Shown: piece by piece, positions 28,838 through 36,699 of the stretch
How positions within the stretch are numbered: the stretch's first letter is position 1
Layout: every line of letters begins with the position of its first letter
From: Bacteroides sp.
GTDB lineage: Bacteria; Bacteroidota; Bacteroidia; Bacteroidales; Bacteroidaceae
Assembly: GCA_021203515.1 (NCBI GenBank)
Contig: JAJQAY010000018.1
Span: 1 to 55,793 of the forward strand
Length of the DNA: 55,793 bases
Reading direction: 5' to 3'
The notes under the pieces: generated by a model
Seen by the model: only the letters and a program-made list of their open reading frames with translations
Databases searched by the model: none
Told to the model about the DNA's origin: nothing
Made by a program: the position numbers and the translations under genes

Positions 28838-28860
28838 CCTCTCACCCTACGAGTGAGAGG
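28838..28860. repeat. Perfect 8-bp hairpin flanking the palindrome array
   Basis: CCTCTCAC, loop CCTACGA, GTGAGAGG. A related but imperfect CTCACCCTACGACCGAG lies on the other side of the array at 28681-28697, so the array is bracketed by similar stem-loops. Confidence 0.65.
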
Positions 28861-28955
28861 AGCTAAGGTATCGACTGAGTCTACCTAAGTATATCACTTA
28901 GCTGCTCTTTAATAAACGCCAAATAATGTAAAACACCGGAACTTTCTTCTGCAAG

Positions 28956-28993
28956 CCCCGTTGTTGTGGAAACTTCGACGGGGAAAATCCCCG
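28956..28993 (+). promoter_or_regulatory. Mutually exclusive hairpins in the gad leader
   Basis: CCCCGT (28956-28961) can pair with ACGGGG (28978-28983), or CGGGG (28979-28983) can pair instead with CCCCG (28989-28993) across an AAAAT loop. The competing stems end 30 bases before ATG 29024, an arrangement seen in attenuators. There is no T tract, so the effect could be on translation. Confidence 0.45.
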
Positions 28994-29023
28994 CCACCTA
29001 AACCTTTTTAAAATTATAGTTAT

Positions 29024-30469
29024 ATGGAAGATTTAAATTTCAGAAAAGGAGATGCCAAGACCGATGCATTCGGTTCAAACCGCATGTTGCAACAAGCACC
29101 GGTAGAGAAAATCCCTGATGGCCCCACTACACCGGAAATCGCTTACCAAATGGTAAAAGACGAGACTTTCGCCCAAACCCAGCCGCGCCTCAACTTGGCA
29201 ACATTCGTCACTACCTATATGGACGACTACGCCACCAAACTGATGAACGAGGCTATCAACATCAACTACATCGACGAAACCGAGTATCCGCGCATTGCCG
29301 TGATGAACGGTAAATGTATCAACATCGTCGCCAACTTGTGAAACTCACCGGAGAAGGATACTTGGAAGACAGGTGCGCTTGCCATCGGTTCCTCGGAAGC
29401 TTGTATGCTGGGCGGCGTGGCTGCCTGGCTGCGCTGGCGCAAGAAACGTCAGGCCGAAGGCAAACCGTTCGACAAACCGAACTTCGTTATCTCAACCGGC
29501 TTCCAGGTGGTATGGGAAAAGTTTGCCCAACTGTGGCAGATTGAAATGCGCGAAGTGCCCCTGATGCTGGACAAGACCACCCTCGACCCCGAAGAGGCTC
29601 TGAAGATGTGTGACGAGAACACCATCTGCATCGTGCCCATCCAGGGCGTCACGTGGACTGGCCTGAACGACGACTTGGAAGCGCTGGACGCGGCCCTAGA
29701 TGCCTACAACGCCAAGACCGGTTACGATATACCCATTCACGTGGATGCTGCCAGCGGCGGTTTCATCCTGCCGTTCCTCTATCCCGAAAAGAAATGGGAC
29801 TTCCGCCTGAAGTGGGTACTTTCCATCAGTGTCAGCGGTCACAAGTACGGACTGGTTTATCCGGAACTGGGCTGAGTGGTATGGAAAGGTAAGGAATACC
29901 TGCCCGAAGAGATGTCCTTCAGCGTCAACTACCCGGGCGCCAACATCACTCAGGTCGGCTTGAACTTCTCCCGTCCTGCCGCACAAATCCTGGGACAGTA
30001 CTATCAGTTCATCCGTCTCGGCTTCCAGGGCTACAAGGAAGTACAGTTCAATTCGCTCACAATCGCCAAATACATACACCACGAAATAGGCAAGATGGCT
30101 CCGTTCGTAAACTACTCCGACGAAGTGGCGAACCCGCTGTTCATCTGGTATCTGAAACCGGAATATGCCAAGGACGCCAAATGGACGCTCTTCGACCTTC
30201 AGGACAAGTTGGCACAAAGCGGCTGGATGGTGCCTGCCTACACGCTGCCGTCCAAATTGGAAGATTACGTCGTGATGCGCGTCGTTGTTCGTCAAGGCTT
30301 CAGCCACGATATGGCTGATATGTTGCTGGGCGACATCAAGAACGCCATTGCCGAACTGGAGAAGCTGGACTACCCCACTCCTACCCGCATGGCGCAAGAC
30401 AAGAACCTCCCGGTGGAGAGCAAGATGTTCAATCATGGCGGACGCCGTCACAAGAAAGCAGAGAAGTAA
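29024..30469 (+). pseudogene. gadB: Glutamate decarboxylase, two in-frame TGA
   Basis: A PLP-dependent glutamate decarboxylase converting glutamate and a proton to GABA, the core of acid resistance. The single frame of 481 codons is interrupted only by TGA at 29339-29341 and 29873-29875; both align with expected Trp (IVANLW-NSPEKDTW and YPELGW-VVWKGKEY), each a G-to-A change. IPIHVDAASGGFILPF gives the cofactor-binding Asp, and SVSGHKYGLVYP contains the PLP lysine. SINYPGANITQ-type sequence follows (FSVNYPGANITQ). It precedes glsA by 2 bases. If the stops are real, acid resistance through this operon would fail. Confidence 0.93.
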
Positions 30470-30471
30470 GT

Positions 30472-31437
30472 ATGGAAAAGAAGATTTCAATTTCGCAAAT
30501 CAAGGAAGTTGCCCAACAAGCCTACGCTGAGGTGAAGGGCAACACCGGCGGCAAGAATGCGGACTACATCCCCTACCTTGCCAACATAGACTCCAATCTG
30601 TTCGGTCTCAGCATCTGCCTGACGAACGGTCAGGCCATCAATATCGGCGACACGGACTACCGCTTCGGCATCGAGTCCGTATCAAAGGTGCACACCGCCA
30701 TCCTCATCCTGCGCCAATACGGCTCACAGAAGGTATTGGACATGATTGGCGCCGATGCAACCGGACTGCCGTTCAACTCCATCATCGCCATTCTGCTGGA
30801 GAACGACCACCCCTCTACTCCATTGGTAAACGCAGGCGCCATCTCGGCCTGCTCCATGGTGCAGCCGGTGGGAAACTCTGACAAGAAATGGGAGGCCATC
30901 GTGCAGAACATCACCGAGTTGTGTGGCTCCGCCCCGCAGCTCATCGACGAACTGTACAAGTCGGAGACGGCCACCAACTTCAACAACCGTTCCATTGCCT
31001 GGTTGCTGAAAAACTACAACCGCATCTACGACGACCCGGACCTGGCGCTCGACCTCTACACCCGTCAATGCTCACTCGGCATCACGGCACAGCAGTTGAG
31101 CATTGCCGCCGGAACCATCGCCAACAATGGAGTCAACCCCGTGACCCGGCAGACTGTGTTCGAAGCATGTCTCGCACCGAAAATCACTTCCATGATTTCC
31201 ACCGTGGGCTTCTACGAGCACTCGGGCGACTGGATGTACACAGCCGGCATACCTGCCAAAAGCGGTGTAGGCGGTGGTGTGATGGCAGTGCTACCCGGCG
31301 TGATGGGTGTTTCCGCCTTCGCTCCTCCCCTGGACGTGGCGGACAACTCCGTCAAGGCGCAAGAGGCAATCAAGTTCATCATGAACCAGCTCGAACTGGG
31401 CGTGTTCAACGGTGACAATGTGACGATTACAGAATAA
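30472..31437 (+). CDS. glsA: Glutaminase
   Basis: A 321-residue serine-dependent beta-lactamase-fold glutaminase (glutamine to glutamate and ammonia). FGIESVSKVHTAILIL carries the SxxK catalytic pair, NAGAISACSM the family Asn-Ala-Gly-Ala site, and KSGVGGGVMAVLPG the C-terminal signature. The gene is intact, with the ATG 2 bases after the gadB stop. In acid, the ammonia released buffers the cytoplasm and the glutamate feeds GadB, so the genes form one functional chain with GadC. Confidence 0.95.
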   Translation: MEKKISISQIKEVAQQAYAEVKGNTGGKNADYIPYLANIDSNLFGLSICLTNGQAINIGDTDYRFGIESVSKVHTAILILRQYGSQKVLDMIGADATGLPFNSIIAILLENDHPSTPLVNAGAISACSMVQPVGNSDKKWEAIVQNITELCGSAPQLIDELYKSETATNFNNRSIAWLLKNYNRIYDDPDLALDLYTRQCSLGITAQQLSIAAGTIANNGVNPVTRQTVFEACLAPKITSMISTVGFYEHSGDWMYTAGIPAKSGVGGGVMAVLPGVMGVSAFAPPLDVADNSVKAQEAIKFIMNQLELGVFNGDNVTITE

Positions 31438-31444
31438 ATGCTTT

Positions 31445-31510
31445 TTAGTGATTAGTGATAAGTGATGAGTGATAAGTGATTAATCACTCATCACTAACCG
31501 CTAATCACTA
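31445..31510 (+). terminator. 7-bp-period hairpin with T tract after glsA
   Basis: Heptamers TTAGTGA, TTAGTGA, TAAGTGA, TGAGTGA, TAAGTGA run to the centre and are inverted by AATCACTCATCACTAACC and on to CTAATCACTA, followed by TTTTT. It could partly terminate transcription between glsA and the channel gene. Confidence 0.65.
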
Positions 31511-31531
31511 TTTTTACGCTTCATCAGGAAA

Positions 31532-32283
31532 ATGGCTCTATCCGAATTTGTATTACGCGAGAAAGGGGTATATGGCATACTGCATGTCATCATCCTGCTG
31601 CTTTCGCTGTTTTTAGTCATCAGTATCTCTGTCGATACGTTCAAGGGTGTTTCCTTCTTCGAAGAGTCGACGTATATGAAAGTACAGCTATGGATTTGTG
31701 TGCTCTTCCTTGTAGACTTCGTGCTGGAATGGGTTCTGGCGGAACACAAAGGGCACTACGTAGCTACGCACTTCATCTTCCTGCTGGTGGCTATCCCCTA
31801 TCAAAACATCATTGCATATATGGGGTGGACTTTCTCACCCGAAGTGACCTACATGCTGCGTTTCATCCCTCTGGTGAGTGGCGGTTACGCCATGGCTATC
31901 GTAGTGGGCCGGCTGACGTACAATCGCGCGTCGGGCCTGTTCGTATCCTATCTGACCATGCTGCTGGCCACCGTCTACTTCGCCAGCCTTGCCTTCTACG
32001 TGATGGAGCACGGCATCAATCCTCTGGTAAAAACTATGGCGATGCTTTGTGGTGGGCGTTTATGGATGTGACGACCGTAGGTTCCAACATCATTGCCGTC
32101 ACCACCACCGGACGTGTGCTCTCCGTGATACTGGCTGCGCTGGGCATGATGATGTTCCCTATTTTTACGGTGTATGTGACAAGCCTTGTGCAACGGCGCA
32201 ACAAAGAAAAGCAAGAGTATTATCAGACTATCGAACCGAAAGCGAAGCATAAACTTCGCGACAATTCTGAACAAGGTGTTTAG
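31532..32283 (+). pseudogene. Potassium channel-like membrane protein with atypical filter, frameshifted
   Basis: After inserting one A in the AAAAA run at 32029-32033 the product is 250 residues. Several TM helices (VIILLLSLFLVISISV, IWICVLFLVDFVLEW-like segments) are followed by NYGDALWWAFMDVTTVGSN and a last helix (VLSVILAALGMMMFPIFTVY). The pore loop reads TTVGSN where classical K+ channels have TVGYG. A basic-acidic cytoplasmic tail (RRNKEKQEYYQTIEPKAK) follows. Its position inside the glutamate operon suggests charge compensation during proton-consuming decarboxylation; this is inference. Confidence 0.75.
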
Positions 32284-32338
32284 ACAATTGTTATAAACGC
32301 TAATTTTGAAATATATTTTTCACCTAAAACTTTAACTT

Positions 32339-33964
32339 ATGGCAAATATTAAACAAACAGTGAAGTTGGGGGTGTTTACCCTCGCAATCATGAATGTGAC
32401 GACCGTAGTATCCCTACGTGGACTACCCGCCGAGGCGGTATATGGAATGAGTTCCGCCTTTTACTATTTATTTGCAGCCACCATCTTCCTCATACCGACC
32501 TCTCTCGTCGCTGCGGAACTGGCTGCTATGTTTCAGGACAAGCAAGGCGGTGTATTCCGTTGGGTGGGCGAAGCCTACGGCAAGAAGTGGGGCTTCCTCG
32601 CCATCTGGGTGCAGTGGATTGAGAGTACCATCTGGTATCCCACGGTGCTGACGTTCGGTGCCGTATCCATCGCCTTCATCGGCATGAACGACGTGCACGA
32701 CATGTCGCTGGCAAACAATAAGTACTACACGCTCGTGGTGGTGCTCATCATCTACTGGCTGGCTACGTTCATCTCCATGAAGGGCATGAGCTGGGTAGGT
32801 AAGGTGGCCAAAGTGGGCGGTATGGTAGGAACCATTATTCCTGCCGGGTTGCTGATTATCCTGGGCATCATCTACCTGGCCACGGGCGGACACTCCAACA
32901 TGGACTTCCACAGCAGTTTCTTCCCGGACTTCACGAACTTCGACAACGTGGTGCTTGCCGCAAGTATCTTCCTCTTTTATGCCGGTATGGAAATGGGCGG
33001 TATCCACGTGAAGGATGTTGAAAACCCCTCGCGCAACTATCCGAAGGCTGTGTTCATCGGTGCGCTGATTACGGTTGTCATCTTCGTGCTGGGTACGTTT
33101 GCCCTCGGCGTCATCATCCCTGCCAAGGGCATCAACCTGACGCAGAGCCTGCTGGTAGGTTTCGACAATTACTTCCGCTACATCCACGCTTCCTGGCTGT
33201 CGCCGATTATCGCTATCGCACTGGCCTTCGGTGTGCTGGCAGGTGTGTTGACGTGGGTTGCCGGTCCGTCCAAGGGTATCTTTGCCGTGGGTAAAGCCGG
33301 ATATATGCCTCCGTTCTTCCAGAAGACAAACAAGTTGGGAGTACAAAAGAATATTCTGTATGTTCAGGGAATTGCGGTAACAGTGCTGAGTCTGCTGTTC
33401 GTAGTCATGCCTTCCGTGCAGAGTTTCTACCAAATCCTGTCTCAGTTGACGGTTATTCTTTACCTTATCATGTACATGCTAATGTTCTCCGGAGCTATCG
33501 CATTGCGCTATAAGATGAAGAAGCTGAACCGTCCGTTCCGCATCGGTAAGAGTGACAACGGGCTGATGTGGATTATCGGAGGCCTTGGTTTCTGCGGTTC
33601 ATTGCTGGCATTCGTGTTGAGCTTCATTCCGCCCAGCCAGATTTCTACGGGTAGTAATACGGTGTGGTTCTCCGTGCTTATCATCGGTGCAGTCATCGTG
33701 GTGATTGCTCCGTTCGTCATCTACGCTTCCAAGAAGCCGACTTGGGTAGACCCGAATTCAAACTTCGAACCGTTCCATTGGGAAGAGAAGCCTGCCGTAC
33801 AACCTGCCACTGCCACCGTTTCCGGAGGTGCAACCGCAAGCAAAACAGCAAACAGCACGGCAACAACGGCAAGTTCGAGTGCAACGGCAAGCAGCGCAAC
33901 CGCAAGTCCGAGTGCAACCAACGCCCCGACAGCAACTCCCACCGATACTCCTCCTAAAGAGTAA
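32339..33964 (+). CDS. gadC: Glutamate/GABA antiporter GadC family
   Basis: A 541-residue APC-superfamily transporter with about 12 helices, intact frame. VVSLRGLPAEAVYGMSSAFY, KQGGVFRWVGEAYGKKWGF, FLFYAGMEMGGIHVKDVENPS and GVLTWVAGPSKGIFAVGKAG are the GadC-type helix 1, 2-3, 6 and 8 segments. It exchanges external glutamate for internal GABA. After WEEKPAVQP the C-terminal 50 residues are almost pure Thr, Ala and Ser (ASKTANSTATTASSSATASS), unlike the ordered C-plug known for E. coli GadC. The DNA encoding the last residues is duplicated downstream (34120-34176). Confidence 0.93.
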   Translation: MANIKQTVKLGVFTLAIMNVTTVVSLRGLPAEAVYGMSSAFYYLFAATIFLIPTSLVAAELAAMFQDKQGGVFRWVGEAYGKKWGFLAIWVQWIESTIWYPTVLTFGAVSIAFIGMNDVHDMSLANNKYYTLVVVLIIYWLATFISMKGMSWVGKVAKVGGMVGTIIPAGLLIILGIIYLATGGHSNMDFHSSFFPDFTNFDNVVLAASIFLFYAGMEMGGIHVKDVENPSRNYPKAVFIGALITVVIFVLGTFALGVIIPAKGINLTQSLLVGFDNYFRYIHASWLSPIIAIALAFGVLAGVLTWVAGPSKGIFAVGKAGYMPPFFQKTNKLGVQKNILYVQGIAVTVLSLLFVVMPSVQSFYQILSQLTVILYLIMYMLMFSGAIALRYKMKKLNRPFRIGKSDNGLMWIIGGLGFCGSLLAFVLSFIPPSQISTGSNTVWFSVLIIGAVIVVIAPFVIYASKKPTWVDPNSNFEPFHWEEKPAVQPATATVSGGATASKTANSTATTASSSATASSATASPSATNAPTATPTDTPPKE

Positions 33965-34002
33965 CAGAGAGTTTCATGCAGAGATAGTTTTGCGGGTACT
34001 AT
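33946..34002. repeat. 57-bp direct repeat, copy 1 (overlaps gadC 3' end)
   Basis: Runs from TACTCCTCCTAAAGAG in the gadC end to GCGGGTACTAT at 34002. Copy 2 at 34120-34176 differs at one base. The period is 174 bases. The MITE-like copy lies between them. Confidence 0.85.
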
Positions 34003-34004
34003 CT

Positions 34005-34129
34005 CAATTCCCCTCCTCTTGGGAGGAGGGGTGCCCAAAGGGCGGGGTGGTAGAGAACACAAGGAAGACAAATCATTCATTCAAAGGTATATTGTTTCCC
34101 TACCACCTCCCCCTTCGGGTACTCCTCCC
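34005..34129. mobile_element. MITE-like element, truncated copy in reverse orientation
   Basis: It starts AATTCCCCTCCTCTTGGGAG and follows the reverse complement of the 18482-18630 element through GTGGTAGAG, AATCATTC, AAAGGTAT and CTACCACCTCCCCCTTCGGG, but loses the far terminal repeat where it runs into the 57-bp duplication. 33965-34361 holds this element, the duplication, a palindrome and a terminator; no gene is seen. Confidence 0.7.
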
Positions 34130-34176
34130 AAAGAGTAACAGAGAGTTTCATGCAGAGATAGTTTTGCGGGTACTAT
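34120..34176. repeat. 57-bp direct repeat, copy 2
   Basis: Near-identical to 33946-34002 (one T/C difference), including the gadC stop context AAAGAGTAACAGAGAG. Confidence 0.85.
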
Positions 34177-34184
34177 GTGCTTTC

Positions 34185-34261
34185 TTTTAGGCACGGATTA
34201 CACGGATTTCACTGTTTTAGTGAACTTAATCCGTGCTATTCCGTGTAATCCGCGCCTAAAA
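34185..34261. repeat. Palindromic repeat, CGGATTACACGG variant
   Basis: TTTTAGGCACGGATTACACG (34185 onward) is inverted by CCGTGTAATCCGCGCCTAAA ending at 34260. The layout is the same as the AATCTGCG-family elements at 104-185 and 23406-23572, but with CCGTG in place of CTGCG. Confidence 0.7.
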
Positions 34262-34275
34262 TTTTATCATTATAC

Positions 34276-34317
34276 AAAAAAGGAATATTACCAATCATAA
34301 TGTAGTATTCCTTTTTT
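34276..34317. terminator. Bidirectional terminator between gadC and fabK
   Basis: AAAAAAGGAATATTAC (34276-34291) pairs with GTAGTATTCCTTTTTT (34302-34317) at 15 of 16 positions; the flanking A and T runs make it usable in both directions. Confidence 0.8.
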
Positions 34318-34361
34318 ATTGAGCCAGTAGAAATTGCTCAATGAAACGCTAAAATCTCCTG

Positions 34362-35330
34362 TTACCGAACTTCCATATGTTCGCACAAACCGGCGAGCAA
34401 TGCCTCGCATGCCCAATAATAACCGTCTATCAGTTCCCGCATCACTTCCGCCACCGTCTGCACTCCCTTTTCATTAAGCAAGGCAGACGCCTGTCCTATC
34501 TCAATCTCGCCCTCTTCAAGGTCGCCTCCGAAAATGCCACGCTTGGCGCGTCCCCTCGACAAGAGAATACGCAACTCATCCTTCGTAGCCCCCAGCGCCT
34601 CTGCATCCGCCACCGCCCGCTGAAAGTTACCGCGTACCAGACGAACCGGAGAAAGACTCTTCAGCAACAATTTCGTTTCCCCTTCCTTCAAGTGCAGACA
34701 ATAGTCTTTGAACACCTCGCTGGCAGAACTCTCTTCGGTCAACGCAAAACGGGTTCCTATCTGAACTCCATCCGCACCCAGTGCCTGCACGGCAAGTATC
34801 CCCTCGCCCGTAGCTATGCCACCCGCGGCAATCAGCGGCAGTGTAGTCACCGCACGCACGGCAGGAATGAGGCAGAACGTGGTAGTCTCCTCGCACCCGT
34901 TGTGTCCGCCGGCCTCAAAGCCTTCGGCAACAATGGCATCCACTCCCGCCTCTTCTGCTTTCACAGCAAAACGGGATGACGAAACAACATGCACCACAGT
35001 GACGCCATGTTCTTTCAACCATCCCGTCCATGTCTTCGGGTTGCCGGCAGAAGTAAATACAATCCGTACCCCTTCGTCTACCACAACCTGCATAATCTTT
35101 TCAATCTGCGGATACATCAAAGGTATGTTTACCCCAAAGGCATGACGAGTAGCCATGCGGCACCTATGTATATGCTCGCGCAATATTTCAGGATGCATGG
35201 AGCCTGCACCCAGCAGGCCCAAGCCACCTGCATTACTCACCGCCGACGCCAAACGCCAACCACTGCACCACACCATACTGCCTTGAATAATCGGGTGCTT
35301 TATCCCGAATATCGAAGTAATTCTATTCAT
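34362..35330 (-). CDS. FMN-dependent enoyl-ACP reductase FabK / nitronate monooxygenase family
   Basis: A 322-residue TIM-barrel flavoprotein. Start MNRITSIFGIKHPIIQGSMV, then GGLGLLGAGSM, GFEAGGHNG (FMN phosphate loop with the conserved His-Asn-Gly), LIAAGGIATGEGILAVQALG and GVQIGTRFALTEES. These fit the NPD/FabK family. FabK reduces enoyl-ACP in fatty-acid synthesis; related members oxidise nitronates. Length and the GGHNG/GIATG pattern lean to FabK, but the two are hard to separate by eye. Complete frame. Confidence 0.85.
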   Translation of the reverse strand: MNRITSIFGIKHPIIQGSMVWCSGWRLASAVSNAGGLGLLGAGSMHPEILREHIHRCRMATRHAFGVNIPLMYPQIEKIMQVVVDEGVRIVFTSAGNPKTWTGWLKEHGVTVVHVVSSSRFAVKAEEAGVDAIVAEGFEAGGHNGCEETTTFCLIPAVRAVTTLPLIAAGGIATGEGILAVQALGADGVQIGTRFALTEESSASEVFKDYCLHLKEGETKLLLKSLSPVRLVRGNFQRAVADAEALGATKDELRILLSRGRAKRGIFGGDLEEGEIEIGQASALLNEKGVQTVAEVMRELIDGYYWACEALLAGLCEHMEVR

Positions 35331-35418
35331 TGTCTATTGTTTAAAGGATTTGTCCTTATGAAAAACAAGAAGAATGGAAAGAAAGTTCAGGAACATAGAA
35401 ATTTACAGTAAGATATTT

Positions 35419-36093
35419 CTACTTATAAACCGGTTCCTTTATATTAACCGTAGTAGAATCGCCATAGGTCCGTAGCACTTCCAGAGTCCGGGCACGGCGC
35501 TTGGCAGCTTTCCGGTTCCAAAATTCCCGGGTAAAAGGGCTCATTAAATCACCGTTGAACAGTCCACCGCCTCCCACACCCTGCCAACAGGGTGTTGCCA
35601 CATTGTTCACGCGCTCCGTCGCCATATAGCGCATTCCGGTTGCTTCTATCTGCTCCACCGTTTCGCGCGGGCCGGCATCCATCGGAGTTTTTGCCCAGTT
35701 CGTATAAATAAAGCGTGCGGTAAGTTCGTAGAACGGATCGCCCCGCCAAGTGTTCTTGTCTATCGTGATTTTCTTTTGATAAACCGGGTCCCAGTTATAC
35801 TTGGTGTTCGCCGTGTAGGGATGAAGCGTAAGCACTATCTTCTTCTCCGGCATCTTGGGCATCACGGGCAAAGAATGGTCGAAATTCAGCCACGCCTTAT
35901 CCACCGCCACCTTCGGAGTACCCATAGGAGACTCGACACCAATTTCCTTCAACACATCCGGATTCAACTTCACTTCCCCCGCCCCATGAAGCAACTGTTG
36001 CAACTTCAAGGAGTCTTGCGGCGTCCAGTCTTGGGCGTAAAGAGGAAAGGCAACCGCACTCAGCAGTCACCAAAAGAGTATTATTTGTTTCAC
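35419..36093 (-). pseudogene. Exported Bacteroides protein (DUF4858-like), TGA at codon 9
   Basis: From GTG 36093 the frame reads VKQIILFW, then TGA (36067-36069), then LLSAVAFPLYAQDWTPQDSL, so the stop lies inside what is otherwise a complete signal peptide; TGG-to-TGA is the simplest explanation. The mature part (SLKLQQLLHGAGEVKLNP, PWLNFDHSLP-like, TWRGDPFYELTARFIYTNW) has 190 residues and ends ARTLEVLRTYGDSTTV plus a short tail. It is a paralogue of 18877-19516. It is the last gene of the sigma factor operon, probably an envelope component under that regulon. Function unknown. Confidence 0.7.
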
Positions 36094-36132
36094 TATGGTA
36101 ATACCTGATACCTAATACTTAATACCTAAAAT

Positions 36133-36687
36133 TCACCACCACATATATCCGCTGCCACAAAGCGGCTCATCGTAACAGGGGTCGATGGTCCACATCGTAC
36201 GCGGATACTTCCTGCCTTCCCACCAGCGGCGATAGCGGGCGGCTGCGTCCAGCACTTCTTCGTCCGTCAGGAAGTAGATGCCCTCATAGTTCTCGGCATC
36301 GGCACGTACCATCTTGCACCCCATCGAGGCGTTATGTCCCAGGCGTATAGTCTCCACCGTCCACAAGATGCACTCGCCCAGTCGCAGTTTTCCGCCTGCC
36401 GAGTAAGACACCGGCGCGAGAGGGAACGAGGGGATTACCGCCAAATCTTCGGCATACCTCAACAATCCTTCGATGTCGTCTTTGGTGAACTTGGGAATGT
36501 TGGTCAGCCCTTCGGGGCTTTGAGTGGTATATTTCCCCGCCTTCAACTGTTTCACAAACAGGTCTACGTCCGGATGGTTGTAATCCAGTGTTTTCTTATC
36601 GCAGGAAGCTATAGTAAAACTAAGTAACACCGCGAGCATCACGTACCCGCATTTATATAGTATAGTATGAAGAGTCTCCATCGTCAA
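36133..36687 (-). CDS. Lipoprotein of the sigma factor operon (DUF4943-like)
   Basis: A 184-residue lipoprotein: VMLAVLLSFTIASCDKKTLD gives a clear lipobox (TIASC). The mature part includes LTNIPKFTKDDIEGLLRYAE, LRLGECILWTVETIRLG, and a Trp-rich end (RRWWEGRKYPRTMW). I recall this pattern as DUF4943, not verified. It lies 12 bases after the anti-sigma gene. Function unknown; envelope quality control or vesiculation is possible given the neighbours. Confidence 0.75.
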   Translation of the reverse strand: MTMETLHTILYKCGYVMLAVLLSFTIASCDKKTLDYNHPDVDLFVKQLKAGKYTTQSPEGLTNIPKFTKDDIEGLLRYAEDLAVIPSFPLAPVSYSAGGKLRLGECILWTVETIRLGHNASMGCKMVRADAENYEGIYFLTDEEVLDAAARYRRWWEGRKYPRTMWTIDPCYDEPLCGSGYMWW

Positions 36688-36699
36688 TTTCTTTTAAGG

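Noticed and set aside
29024..30469. Recoding of TGA as Trp or selenocysteine in gadB and other genes
   Set aside because: TGA is used as a normal stop elsewhere (55713-55715 and the tiny gene at 10201-10203), TAG and TAA also interrupt genes, and no SECIS-like element was seen.
32468..33433. 321-residue minus-strand frame opposite gadC
   Set aside because: Antisense shadow; His/Gln-rich composition without domain features.
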